64,000 nt of DNA from Balamuthia mandrillaris (lineage: Eukaryota > Discosea > Longamoebia > Balamuthiidae). This document shows positions 1-11,700 of this stretch, one piece after another. Position 1 is the stretch's first letter. Every line of letters starts with the position of its first letter. Location of the stretch: assembly GCA_031835245.1 (NCBI GenBank), contig JAVKOQ010000110.1, positions 104,440 to 168,439 on the forward strand, written 5' to 3'. The notes below the pieces were generated by a model. The model was not told the origin of the DNA. It did not search any database and was given only the letters and a program-made list of their open reading frames with translations. The translations under genes and the position numbers were made by a program.

Positions 1-2713
1 GTTCTTCGGTTGGTACTCCGGTCTTTGTGGTTGTAACCCTTTCTTCTCCTTCTTTTTCCTTCTCCTTATCCTTGTTGTCAGAAGAGGATAAAGAAGCCGA
101 AGAGGGCAAATCGGTGGGAGTTGATGGTGATGTGGTTGCTATGGGAGCGGAGACGACCCATCTCAAAAAGTATCCACTCCAGAAGCGAATGTTTCTTCCC
201 CCGACCTGTGCTCGAAGCACCTCATCCTTCTTTTGAGGTTCGTAGAGTTCATTCAGAAAGAGATGAGCATTTGTGTTGACGTAGCTCCAAACAGAAACGC
301 TGTGGTTAGGAAGAAATCCTTTTGGTTGCTTCTTGTTAGATGATGAAGCTGGTTCTTTCTCTTTTTTTGGCTCTCTGGAACTCTTTCTATTGGGCTTAGG
401 CGCTCCTTTCGTTTCTTCTCCTCCACTGTCTCCTCGTTCAACATCGCTTCCTCCCCCGTTACCACCTTTTGGTGTTCTTGATGAGGGCATCGGAGAAGGT
501 GCAGGAGACGAAGCTGCAGAAGAAGCTCTAGAGCTCGCACGAGAGCCAGCACGTGAACTCGGACGAGAGGTTGAACGGGAAGCGGCACCTGTGGAGGGTT
601 TGGAGGAAGAAGCAGGAAGGGCTAGATGTCTTTCTGGGTGTTCCAATGGAGAGATCATCCTTTGTCTTTCGCAGTTGTGAAGAAAAGTTCCAAACACGCA
701 GGAATACACCCAATCTTGCAAGTTTATCAAAAGTCTTTCGTTAAACTCAAATGAAAGTGGGGATTGTTGCATTAGTTGCCACACGCAGTCCAAGAACTGA
801 ACCGACGAAGCACAAGAAACAACGGAAAGTGTAAGTACGTTGACATGTCAACACAAATGAAGAATCGAACCTGGAGAAAAATTGGTGCGCGTTGTTTGTC
901 CTTGTAGTCCTGCATCAATCCACCCTGCTCCTCTCCAGCATGCCCATGCCGAGTTGCGAACTGTTTGGTAAAAAGGAGAAGAACATGAGAAACAGGAGAA
1001 CAAGAGAGCAGGAACACAACCTTGTGTCCAAATGAAAGCCACTCTTTCTCTATGAGAACCGCGAATCCTTTCAATGTACGAAAGTAAGGGTCGAGCATTA
1101 GCATGGCCAGCGACGTGATTTGACTGGTTCTGTCCCAGCCGTCGCTGCAGTGTGTCAACACTGAACACGGTTCCCTCTCCAAGAGGTTGGTCACGAAGGA
1201 GGCTGCTTTAAGTATCTTTCCAATGATAGATACCCATTCGCTGTTCTGTGCCGCCTAGTCAATAAAAGGAGAAAGAAAAAGAATGACTAAGATTTGGCAA
1301 ACAGCTACGAATGTTAGAGATATCAAACCTCCCATAACCAACGTTGCGAGTCTGTTGGCTCTCTTGCAAACAATAAACTCAGTTTGCGGACATTCTCGTG
1401 CGCTTCTCTCACAACTTTTAGGCAAAGATGACAAGAAAAGAAGATTTTGAGCTTGTTAGGACAAAATCAAAGGAAAAAATAAGAAAGAAGATACCGTGTA
1501 TGTTATCAATTCCAAGGAAAAATAACTTGCTGTACTTGGACTTGGACAAGTTCTCGAATCCTCCACCAACCACGGCGTTGGCTCTTGCGTTCTTTTTAGG
1601 ACGAGCGTCTACTATATAGAGCTTTGCCCTCTCCCCAACAGAAGGATGGGTGAGCCGTATCGCTTCCAAAAGTTCCTGAGATTGTGTGATCAGATAAAAG
1701 TCATTTTCTCTCTTCTTCCTGCTTGCTTTGCCTCCTTACACCATTTGTTCTGTCTTTCTATTTTCTTTCTACCACGTGCAGAGAGGTGTACCTCATCGTC
1801 TTTGGATTTGTTCCTTGTAAGACCAACCAGCGGTTGACTTGACCGCAACAAACACGACGAACTAGACGGATGTTTCCAAACACACGTTGGTATTCGTCCT
1901 GACAAGGAAAAAAAGTTAGTAGGCGAGATACAAAGAATGGAGGAAGAAATAACCATGGCTTCGTTTCTTGGCCACGGCAACAAGAGTTTCATCAGGAATT
2001 GAGGCTGGCACCACCAACACAGAGGGGTACGTAGGGGCTATCATATACTGCTTATTCACGCTGGTCAGCCTCCAAAATCGCGAGGAGGTCAGACCCAACC
2101 GCTTGTACTCCTCTTTGGCGTTATAGATGGTCCACCCGTTGAACTTGGAGGTATAACTTGGCGTATAGTGGAAGCAAAAGAGGGAGGATGAACGTGAAGG
2201 AAAGACAGCAGCGAGGAGGTTCTCGTAAAAGGATTGGAACTGAGTGTGCCCGCCTCCGGATTTGGTGGGGTGAGTGTGAAAGTGGAAACGTTCATGTCGT
2301 ATGTCCTTGCAGATGAGTTCAATGCAGAGGGAGGATAGCGCATCTTCCTTGTCTTTCTTCTTCTTGATTCTTTGGATAGTGGCCAATGGAATGAATGCTT
2401 GCTGTATGAAAGTAGAGAATGAGAAGGAAACGAATAAGAGGCATACAGAAGAAGGAGAAGAAGAAGAAGAAGGAGGAGGAGGAGGAGGAGGAGGAGGAGG
2501 AGAAGAAGGAGAAGAACAAGAAGAAGAAGAACAAGAACAAGAACAAGAACAAGAACAAGAACAAGAACAAGAACAAGAACAAGAACAAGAACAAGAACGA
2601 GAACAAGAAGAAGAAGAAGAAGAAGAAGAACGAGAACCAGAAGAAGAACAAGAAGAAAGAAGGAGAACAAAGAAGAAGGAATGAGAGCAAACACAACAGA
2701 AGCGCAAGGGGAA

Positions 2714-2751
<38 letters not shown>

Positions 2752-3390
2752 CTGGCGCGAAGTTTGGGAGGAAATGAAAAGTAACAACAGAACACAACAA
2801 AACACCCCTTTATCAAAAATACCTGCGGTACGGTGGAGGGCTGATCCGCAATGACCACCAGCTGAAAGTTGGTCAGAAAGAGGGTATAGAAGGCCAGCGA
2901 CATCGACGCTCTCTTGGAGCTCCGCCTGCTTGAGCGTGGGGCAGCAGCGCCACCCCTTTGTTCTTGCTGCTGTTGCGATGGCGGTTTAGCGCGAGTGGAG
3001 GTCCACCGCACGTCCTGAAAGTAGCCCTGGATCTGTTCTCCTGGCAGCAAATACGACTTGCAGCGAGTCTTTTTTTTTTTTTTGGTTAAACGTTTTTTAG
3101 TCAAAAGAAAAGAAGAAAACGAAAAGCAAAAAAGAAAAAGAAGAAGAAGAAGAAGAAGAAGAAGAAGAAGAACAACAACAACAAGAAGAACAAGAAGAGA
3201 GAGAAAAAAATGAAACGATGGAAGGAAAGAAACGAACGACTGGGTCGGATAGCTCTCGGATGGTGAGCGCAGCTCCGAACGAGCTGCTGCTGCTGCGTGA
3301 CCCGCCGTCTTTTGCCCCTTCACGCTCTTCCTCCGAGTGAGAGGCAGAGGAGGAGGACCCCTTGCGAGCTGCCTTCTGCCTGTCCTCCAT
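1..3390 (-). CDS. MTM1-like: Myotubularin-family phosphoinositide 3-phosphatase, 3' end off window
   Basis: Removes the 3-phosphate from PI3P and PI(3,5)P2 on endosomal membranes (family knowledge). I read nine exons on the minus strand: 3390-3241, 3056-2823, 2401-1954, 1898-1792, 1675-1495, 1414-1329, 1254-1021, 960-871 and 796 to beyond base 1. Phases agree at every junction. Exon 2 starts the PH-GRAM domain (LLPGEQI). Exon 3 carries [13 protein letters not shown], exon 4 SQPLVG, exon 5 [20 protein letters not shown], and exon 7 the catalytic CX5R loop CSDGWDRT, so the enzyme should be active. Exon 9 carries FLDCVWQLM and [13 protein letters not shown] Ser/Arg/Pro/Gly-rich insert of roughly 100 residues then interrupts the end of the catalytic domain before [19 protein letters not shown] resumes. 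The first 50 residues are Ser-rich and not conserved. Shares a 241-bp promoter with the divergent WDR25 gene. Confidence 0.93.
2410..2800. repeat. GAA/GAACAA and GA simple-sequence block in myotubularin intron 2
   Basis: The 421-nt intron between the GRAM exons is filled by (GAA)n, (GGA)n, (GAACAA)n and a GA run near 2715-2752. On the gene's own strand this is pyrimidine. Long open frames here (poly-Glu, poly-Ser, poly-Leu) are composition artefacts. Confidence 0.9.
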
Positions 3391-3631
3391 TCCCGTCGGC
3401 TCGACCCCGGTTTTTTTCTTTCTTTACTTTTTTTTTGTGTTTTTGGTTGAAAGAAACTATTTCACCTTTTTTAGGCAAGAATACCTTTTTAAGGCTATTC
3501 ATCTGCACAAAAACTGCACAATTATTGTAGTTTTCGAGCACGTTCGTGATCTCTTGCATAAATGTTGCTGCCTTTCTGTACGATTTGTGCAAAGGAAAGA
3601 GTAGCAAGAAGAAGAAGAGAAGAGAAGAACG

Positions 3632-4435
3632 ATGGAAGAGCTTTTGGCTGGGTACGGCCAAGAGGGAGAAGAAAGAGAGGAGGCAGACCGACCGGCTGAA
3701 GAAGGTCCTCTCCGTGGCGCAACAACAACAACAACGCCCTCCTCAGCCTGCGCAAAGAGAGGCCTCGCCTCCCAGCTGATCCAGTCGACAGGGAACTCCA
3801 CCACTGCCCCTCCCATTCGGCCCTACGTCTCCAAACGACAACGCCTCTCCACTCCTTCCTCTTCTTCCTCTTCTGCTTCCTCTTCTTCTGGCCTCTCCTC
3901 CTCCTCTTCTTCTGCTACTCTCTCGGTTGACGTGAGTGTGGAAGCACTTCCCATAAAGCTTCGACGACTGGTCGTCGGCTCTTGTGCTGATTCTGAGGAG
4001 GAGGAGCAATGGAGGAGGAAGAAGAGGGCGCAGCATCGCACAAAACTGCCCAACAAGACCTCTCCTTCGCTCTTGTTGCGGCAACATGGTGCCGCCGTGA
4101 ATGTCTTACGCTGGTCCAACCTTACTGGTTTGTGGGTCGTTTCTTTCTTGTCGTTTCTTTCTTGTCGTTTCTTTCTTTCTTGTCGTTTCTTTCTTTCTTG
4201 TCGTTTCTTTCTTTCTTGTCGTTTCTTTCTTTCTCTCTTTCTTTCTTTCTTTCTTTCTTGTCGTTTCTTTCTTTCTTGTCGTTTCTTTCTTGTCGTTTCT
4301 TTCTTTCTTGTCGTTTCTTTCTTTCTTGTCGTTTCTTTCTTTCTTGTCGTTTCTTTCTTTCTTTCTTTCTTTCTTGTCGTTTCTTTCTTTCTCTTTCTTT
4401 CTTGTCGTTTCTTTCTTTCTTTCTTTCTTGTCGTT

Positions 4436-4487
<52 letters not shown>

Positions 4488-5913
4488 TGCTTTCTTTGCT
4501 TTCTTTGCTTTCTTTCTTTCTTTGCTTTCTTTGCTTTCTTTGCTTTCTTTGCTTTCTTTGCTTTCTTTCTTTCTTTGCTTTCTTTGCTTTCTTTCTTTCT
4601 TTTCTTTTCTTTTCTTTCTCATTTTTACGTTCTTTTTCATCCCCACAAAACAACAAACAAAGGAGGGTACTTGGCCTCTGCATCCATGGATGGTACGGTG
4701 CGTTTATGGGATGTCTTTCGAGCCAACAAAGCGGAGCAGCGCCCATGCGAGAGCGTTGTTATAGCCAGCCATGAAGCTGGCGTGAGGGACATTCAATGGA
4801 GTCATGATAATGGTCATCTGTTGTCGGGTGGCTTCGACAAACAAGTTTTACTGACGGACGTGCAGACAGGCCAGCTTGTTCAGGTTTGACTCTGTTGTTT
4901 TTGTTTTGTTGAGTTGTGAACTTCTCTCTCTCTCTCTCTCTCTCTCTCCTTTCTTTGTTCGTTCACTTACATTACTTCTCTCACACATCAGACTAGCAAA
5001 CATGAGGAATTTATCACAGGTAATTATCATTTCTTAATCACCCTTATTGTTCTTCTTCATCCTTTCTCACTTCTTTCCATTTCTCTCAGCATTACGTTAC
5101 CATCCATCAACGGATGAGAGCAACCTGTTCCTGTGCGGAGGCGCCAAGTCAGGACTCTTTTGTTGGGATCTGCGAACCACCAAGATGGCCATTCGCTATA
5201 AAGGCATTGTGGGACAGGTTCAGAGCCTGGAGTTCATCAAAGAAGGTGAGCAGTTCGTGTCCAGTGCTGATGTGCTCAAACGCAACTCCGCTGATAAGGG
5301 CATCATGGTTTGGGACTTCAAAGCTGTATGTATTCTCTTCTTTCTTCGCCTCCTCTTTTTTTATTCTCTTTCTCCTATCATTTCTTACATTTACATTATA
5401 AGGGCGTGGTGATCTCCAACCAAGTCTATCAAGAAGTGTATACATGCCCATGGCTACGAGCTCATCCAGATGGGGCGAGCTTCATTGCTCAATCCAACGC
5501 TGGGTACATCACCATCTTCTCCACTCAACCGCCATTTAAGCTCAACAAAAGAAAGGTAACAAACACGTTTAAGAAATTGAATAACAGAAAGAGAAAAAGA
5601 AGAGCGGGAAGGAGAGTGAGTGCGAGAGAATGAAGCGACCTGACTATTTCACAAAAAGCGCTTTGAAGGTCATCAAGTATCAGGTTATCGGATCACCTGT
5701 GACATAAGCCCAGATGGAATGTTGGTTGCATCGGGATCGACAGATGGCAAAGTTTATTTCTACGATTGGAAGTCATCTGCTATAGTGAAGGTCTTGGCGC
5801 AGCCATTCAGCAACACTGCCAACACGGTATGTACTGGCGTTGTCTTTCACCCTTTGTTGCCGCGCTGCCTGGCTGCATCTGGTTGGAATGGCTCCATCTC
5901 CATTTTCGAGTAA
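3632..5913 (+). CDS. WDR25: WDR25-like WD40-repeat protein
   Basis: Six exons: 3632-4127, 4663-4883, 4992-5019, 5090-5325, 5403-5555 and 5659-5913. They add up to exactly 463 codons (462 aa), which supports every junction. The N-terminal 150 residues are Ser/Glu-rich. WD repeats follow: LASASMDGTVRLWD, LLSGGFDKQVLLTD, FLCGGAKSGLFCWDLRT, DKGIMVWDF, GYITIFS, VASGSTDGKVYFYDW and LAASGWNGSISIFE at the C terminus. The order and spacing match animal WDR25 (a PRP17-related WD protein) through to the last repeat, including the ISNQ(V/I)..E..TCP segment and an EGH motif. WDR25's exact function is not well defined; a nuclear, splicing-related role is inferred from PRP17 relatedness only. The first intron holds a large TTTC array. 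Confidence 0.92.
4128..4662. repeat. TTTC / TTTCTTGTCG microsatellite filling WDR25 intron 1
   Basis: About 490 bp of TTTC units, interspersed at the left with the decamer TTTCTTGTCG and at the right with TTTGC-containing units, lie between a GT at 4128 and an AG at 4661-4662. All three forward frames stay open through it, which produces spurious Phe/Ser/Leu-rich ORFs. Confidence 0.93.
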
Positions 5914-6695
5914 AGGAAGAGAAAATAACAACGAGGAGAAAAGAACAAAAAGAACCAGAGTTCGTCAGACAACTGAAATGACGGAGCATTTATTTATTGG
6001 GGGTATGTTCTCTCATCTCGGTCTGTCTCTTCTCTCTACCTCTCTTCTCTTCGTTGTCATCTCTTTATCGTTGTTTTATACAGATAGATTCCATCACTGA
6101 TAGAAGTGAGAAGCGGAACAGCAACGATGGATGAGAATCAAGCATGTAGGCGCATTTATTCCGTGGAGTTCAACGAGAGGTCCTCCCCCATCATCATCAG
6201 GCCCTCACACACACACATCGGAGGGAGAGGCGGCGAGGTCATGGAGGAAGCGAGAGGACAGGAGATCCGATAAGAGAGAGGTTACATGGACAGGAGCGTA
6301 GATAAGGGAGTGGATAAGAGAATCATCCAGCGGTGACGTCACATGTTGGCGGAGATCGGATTCAGATCTGAAGATCGGTGCAATTCTCCGCGGAAGAAGC
6401 GAACCACCAAGAGCATTGTAACAAGCCAAAAAGTGTCCGGAACCCGCCTTGGCGGTGGTTTGCGAAGAGGTCCGTTCATCTCCATGGGGTGTCGACAGAA
6501 ATTAATCCAACGTTTCATTTTTGCAGCAGGTGCGTTTCCTTTGCGTCGTCCCAACTTTTACGTGACCGACACGGTTTGAACCTCCACCTTCTCCTCCTTT
6601 CTTTCTTTTTGTCTTTTTTTTTGAATTCAAAACAAATCCGTTTTTCTCTCTCTCCTCCCCATAAAAAAGGCGGTTTCGAGCAGACTCATCCAACC
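5914..6695. other. Intergenic / 5' region of S1P lyase
   Basis: No convincing gene on either strand. The left part is low complexity (GAGAAG, CTCT, CACACA). It contains a TGACGTCA palindrome at 6334-6341 and GTCGAC at 6491-6496, described separately, and a pyrimidine-rich stretch just before the lyase start. Non-coding 5' exons may be present but cannot be defined. Confidence 0.6.
6334..6341. promoter_or_regulatory. CRE-type palindrome TGACGTCA upstream of S1P lyase
   Basis: A perfect 8-bp palindrome identical to the classic CREB/ATF (bZIP) site, 355 bp before the ATG. A second copy lies in the WAPL/VWA8 promoter at 60152-60159. Function is inferred. Confidence 0.35.
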
Positions 6696-8666
6696 ATGTC
6701 TGACTTGATCGCACGCCCCTACACCCAACTCACACAACTGGTGGAGGCCAGGCCGTGGCTGCGCACTATCCGCAACGTGGTGTTCTACGTGGTGGTCCTT
6801 CGCCTCGGCCTCAGCTTCTTCTGGCGGCTGTACGACTGCGGCCCGCGCCGCCTGCTCAGGGACCTCAAGAAGTACCTCCTCCTCACCTTCTTCACGCAGG
6901 TCAAACGGTTGCCCCTCATCAAAGGGACCATCCAGGGAGAGATCTCAAAGAACATGGACCAGGTGCGGAAGAGCCTCATCCCGCAGCTGCCGGAGGGCCT
7001 GCCGGTCTATAACGAGCTGCCCAAGGAGGGACTCACCCCTGAGGAGATCGAGGAGCAGCTTAGCATTATGAAGGACATGGGCAAGCACCACTGGCAGGAG
7101 GGCAAGATTTCCGGCGCGGTTCGTTTATTGTTTTTATCTCTTCGCTTATTCTTGTTCTTATGTTGTCTTGTCTTGTTTTTTTGTTCTTCTTTCTTCTTTC
7201 TTCTTTCTTCTTTCTTCTTTCTTCTTTCTTCTTTCTTCTTTCTTCTTTCTTCTTTCTTCTTTCTTCTTTCTTCTTTCTTCTCTCTTCTTTCTTCTTTCTT
7301 CTTTCTTCTTTCTTCTTTCTTCTCTCTTCTTTCTTCTTTCTTCTTATATCCTGTTCCACCCGGCATTACTTTGCACTTGTAGGTATACCACGGCGGAGAG
7401 GACATCACCAAGATCTCAGTACGAGCCTACGAGATGTTCACATGGAGTAACCCACTGCACCCGGACGTCTTCCCTGGTGTGCGCAAGATGGAGGCAGAGG
7501 TGATCGCCATGGTCGTCAAGATGTTCAACGGCAACGAGGAGGCCTGCGGCACCACCACCAGCGGCGGCACGGAGAGCATCCTCATGGCCTGCCGCGCCTA
7601 CAGGGAGTGGGGGAAGGCCGTAAAGGGCATTACCAAGCCGGAGATCGTGGTCCCTTCCTCCGTGCACTGCGCCTTTGACAAGGCCTGCGACTACTTTGGC
7701 ATCAAGCTCGTTCACGTACCCGTCTCCAAGAAGACGTGGAGCGCCGACATCGAGGCCATGCGTCGTGCCATCACCTCTAACACGGTAGCTCTTGTGGGCT
7801 CTGCCCCAAGCTTCCCTCACGGCACCATGGACGACATTCAAGGGCTGGCCGCTCTGGCCCGGAGATACAATGTGGGGTTGCACGTAGACAGCTGCCTGGG
7901 AGGGTTCTTGGTGCCTTTCATGGCCAAAGCGGGCTACCCTCTGCGTCCCTTTGACTTTAGAGTGCCCGGCGTGACCTCTATCTCCTGCGACACCCACAAG
8001 TACGGCTTTGCTCCCAAGGGTTCCTCCGTCATTCTCTACCGCAACAAGGAGCTGAGGAGCTTCCAGTACTTTGTGGCTCCCGATTGGCCAGGAGGTATCT
8101 ACGCCTCCCCAACCATCGCCGGCAGCAGGCCCGGGGCCTTGATCGCCGCCTGCTGGGCCACCATGATGTCCGTCGGAGAAGAGGGCTACGTGCGTGCCAC
8201 TAGGGAGGTCATTGCCAACACCAGAAAGATTGCCACCGGCATCAAGAGCATTCCCGGCTTGAAGCTCCTTGGGGAGCCGCTGGTAAGCGTGGTGGCCTTC
8301 ACCTCGGACCACTTTGACATCTACAGATTGGGAGAGGAGATGAACCACAGAGGGTGGAATCTCAACAACCTGCAGTACCCTTCCAGCATTCACCTCTGCT
8401 TGACACCCGCCAACATGCATCGAGCGGATGACTTTGTGGCGGACCTTCAGAGCATTGCTGCTGAGCTCATGAAGAACCCTGCTGCGAGCAAGGCGCAAGG
8501 CGCTGGTGCTATCTATGGCATGTCACAGGCTGTGCCCGACCGTTCCATCATCGACCAAATTGCCCGCGGCTACATTGATGTTCTTTTCGAAAGCACGGCC
8601 TCCTCCTCTGCTGGTTCCTCTTCTGCTGAAGACAGCAATACTTCTAGAAAGGAGAGCAACAACTAA
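6696..8666 (+). CDS. SGPL1: Sphingosine-1-phosphate lyase
   Basis: PLP-dependent lyase of the ER membrane that cleaves sphingosine 1-phosphate to phosphoethanolamine and a long-chain aldehyde, the exit step of sphingolipid metabolism. Two exons, 6696-7118 and 7383-8666, give 568 aa, the same length as the human enzyme. A single TM helix lies near residues 27-45 (VVFYVVVLRLGLSFFW). Conserved blocks include AWSNPLHPDVFPG-type FTWSNPLHPD, TSGGTESILMACRAYRE, HVDSCLGGFLVPF, and DTHKYGFAPKGSS with the PLP-binding Lys (codon near 8000). WPGGIYASPTIAGSRPG and AIYGMSQAVPDR follow, then a Ser-rich tail. The start is the only ATG giving the TM segment and sits in CAACCATGT. The gene is convergent with the VWA-EF1A gene (90 bp between stops). 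Confidence 0.97.
7186..7346. repeat. (TTCTTTC)n heptamer array in S1P lyase intron
   Basis: The single intron (7119-7382) is mostly a near-perfect 7-bp tandem array with a few TTCTCTC variants. It remains open in all forward frames and gives false Phe/Leu/Ser ORFs. Confidence 0.92.
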
Positions 8667-8756
8667 AAACGCAAACTTTACAGACTTTGGTTCTATCTTT
8701 TTGTTCTTTCTTACACGTGTGTTTCAGTGTGCTTCACGTTTTGTTATTTCTTCATG

Positions 8757-11700
8757 CTATCGTCTTCCTCCTCTTTTGCCACGGGTAGCAGTGGCTTGCG
8801 AGAAGTAAGACTTGCCAGTGGCCAACCGTCCTTTTCCAGCGGCAGCTCTGCCCTTCCGTCCAAGTCCCGTTCCTCCTTTCTCCTCCTCCACGATCTCCTT
8901 CACGACACCAACCACCGCGGTCTGTCCTTGGTCCCTCATGAGGAAGCGTCCCAAGGGAGCCAGCTCCTGGAAGGTCTCCAAACAAACCGCTCGCCCTCCC
9001 TTTGGTCGCATGAGGCAGATGGCGGCCTCCCCCGTGCGAACCTTTTGGGGCTTCTCCTCCACCACTTTGCCAGTCCTCTTGTCCAGCTTTTGCAGCAGCT
9101 CCTCCACTCGGCAGGGGAAGGAGGCGGTGTGGCAGTAGAGTTGAGGGCAGAAGCCAGCGCTGATGCCGTTGCTGTGATTGAGGACGAGGATCTGAGCGAT
9201 GAAGGCCTTGACGGCACGAACGGGTCGGTCGTTGGCATGGCAGGCCACCAATCCGCGGTAGACGTGCTCCTTGTAGGGCTCCGGACAGTTCTTGACCTTG
9301 AAGCCGATGAGGTCGCCCGGCAGCACCTCCGCTCGGTCCGTGTGATGGATCTGAATGCTGGTCGTCTGGGCGGTCAGGCCCTCGGGCATCAGCATGAGGG
9401 TGTCGTTCTGACGAAGGACACCGCTGGCCACACGACCGACGGCCACCGTTCCAACACCCGTCACCTTGAAGGATTGGAGAATGGGGATGCGAAGCGGTTT
9501 GTCCACCGGACGAACGGGGAGGGAGAGGTTGTCCAGGGCCTCCACCAGGGTCGTGCCCTTGGCGCCGGTCATGCCGTTGGTCCAACCCTCGTACCAAGGC
9601 ATGTTCTCGGAGGGATAGATGAGGTTGTCGCCGTGGTAGCCGCTGATAGGGATGAAGACAGTTCTCTTGTCCTGGACGCCTACCTGTCGGAGGAGGCGCT
9701 GGACCTCACCTACAATCTCTTCGAAGCGCTTCTGAGCGTAGCCGACCGTGTCCATCTTGTTGACCGCCACGATGAAGTTCCTTACTCCCATGGTGTAGGC
9801 CACGAGGGCCTCCTCTCGAGTCATGCCCCCTCTGGCGATGCCAGCCTCGAACTCCCCATCGGTGGCACTGATGACCAAGATGGCCACGTCCGCCATGGAG
9901 GCACCCACCGTCATGTTCTTGATGAAAGAGCGATGGCCGGGAGCGTCCAGGAGATCCACGTCAAAGTTGGGCGTCTCCACGCTCCAACAGCTGACCTCGA
10001 TGGTCACGCCGAGCTCGCGCTCAGTGCGGAGCTTGTCCATGACCCAGGCGTACTTGGACATGGTGTTCTTTCCGGCGGCTCTCGCGTCCCTCTCGTACTT
10101 TTCCACTATTCTCTTGTCCACAAAGCCCAACTCGGTGATGAGATGGCCAGAGGTGGTCGACTTGCCAGAGTCTACGTTGCCAATGATGACCACGGAGATG
10201 CGAGGCTTTCCGGTGACGCTTCTTGCTATTTGCTTGGCCACTGTGTAATGCTCGTCCAAGAGACGAGCGACCTCGGGGCGTGGAGGCACGAATGCTGCGT
10301 ACGCTTTGTTGCGCCACTCTTTGGCTGCATTGTACTCTGCCAATTGAGTCTGGTTATAGAACGACAGGTCACCAGTCGTTGTGAACAGACAGAAACAAGA
10401 AAAAAGCAAAGGAAGGAGAAGAAGAGAAACGAAAAAGATAAAGAAGAGAACGTACAGTATTCAGCGTTTCAATGAGCTGGTTTGTAGGATCCATCAAAGC
10501 ACGCACCACGTCGTAATCCAGTCTAAACAGGCCATAGCCATTGGAGGGACGTCCCTTCCAATGCCACAGCTTAAACACCGGCAACATCAGTTGCTTCCAG
10601 AACCTCTGCCAAAGGACGCGCCCGTCCTCTTTGTTCTTCAGGTCCAAGGTATGACCTTTGCCGGTCATCGTGTCCCTCACAAAGAGATTGTTGTTGCTGA
10701 GGTTGACCTGCAAGGTGCAGTGCTGCTCCGTCTCTTCATCCACCCAGCAGAGCAACGTGTGAGCAAAAGGCTCCTTGTGTTGGCGAAGCGGCTCCAAGCG
10801 AGTGATAACATGCTGCTCGAACTCGTTGGGAGAACGAAAGGCTGCAAAGCTCTCTTTCAGTTTATCGATGGGATAGGTGGCGATGCAATGCCACACGAAG
10901 AACTGCCTTTGGAGGGTCCTCCAGCAGAAGGATGCAGGGAAGGCCACGCGCGTCTTCCTTTGTACCAGTTCGAAGAAGGTGGAGACGAGGAAAGGGAGCA
11001 TGCCCTCTTTGGAGAGGAAGAGCAGGACTCGGGATTGTTGTTCTTCCTCCGAGACGTCATCATCGTTGAGCAACACCAACTGGCCTAACTCCTGCGCTAT
11101 ACGAAGTGCATCTTCTGGAATCTCTGCTTTGTTTTCTTCCTCCTCTTCTTCCTCCTCTTCTCCCCCTTCTTTCTTCTTTTCATCAGAAGAAGCAGCAGCA
11201 GAAGATGAAGCAGCAGAAGAGGATGTCGATGTTAACTTGACCAAGTTACGCACCAACTGCCTCAACCACTTGCGAAGCACCATCTGCTCCGCCAACAGCT
11301 TCTCCGACAACCCCCTTTGCTGCGGGGGAGCAGCTGCTCCCTTCTTTACCTCCACTTTGCCCAACAACAGCTTGCAGGACCGGTAAAGACTGACCCTCTG
11401 GAGGGCTTCCAGCTTGGCCGCTGCGGGGAACTCTCCATCGAGCAAGGCGTAGGCAAAGGCCTTGACCGGCATGTACTTTCCGGGAGAGTCGGCCTGTTTG
11501 AGGACGCTCCTGCCGTTCACAAGTTTCAGGACAAGTCCCATGGCGTCGTGGTACTTGGGCAGGGTCTTGGGGTTATCTATCCAGCAGGCCAAGGTGGCCA
11601 GGATCTCGGCCATGCGGCTGACGTCCATGCCTGTGGGTGGCCTCTTCTTCATGTGCATCAGCAGGAAGCCGATGTAGAGGTTGCCCGTCTCCGTGAGCGG

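Noticed and set aside
2089-2805. Long Leu/Ser/Glu-rich ORFs over the GAA repeats
   Set aside because: They are triplet-repeat frames inside a myotubularin intron; they lack complex sequence and conflict with the conserved exons.
8757-10409. Separate HBS1 or eEF1A gene starting at the Met at 10409
   Set aside because: The start would lie in a pyrimidine-rich intron without a promoter, its first residues are not EF-1A-like, and splice phases join it to the upstream exon. Kept only as an alternative.
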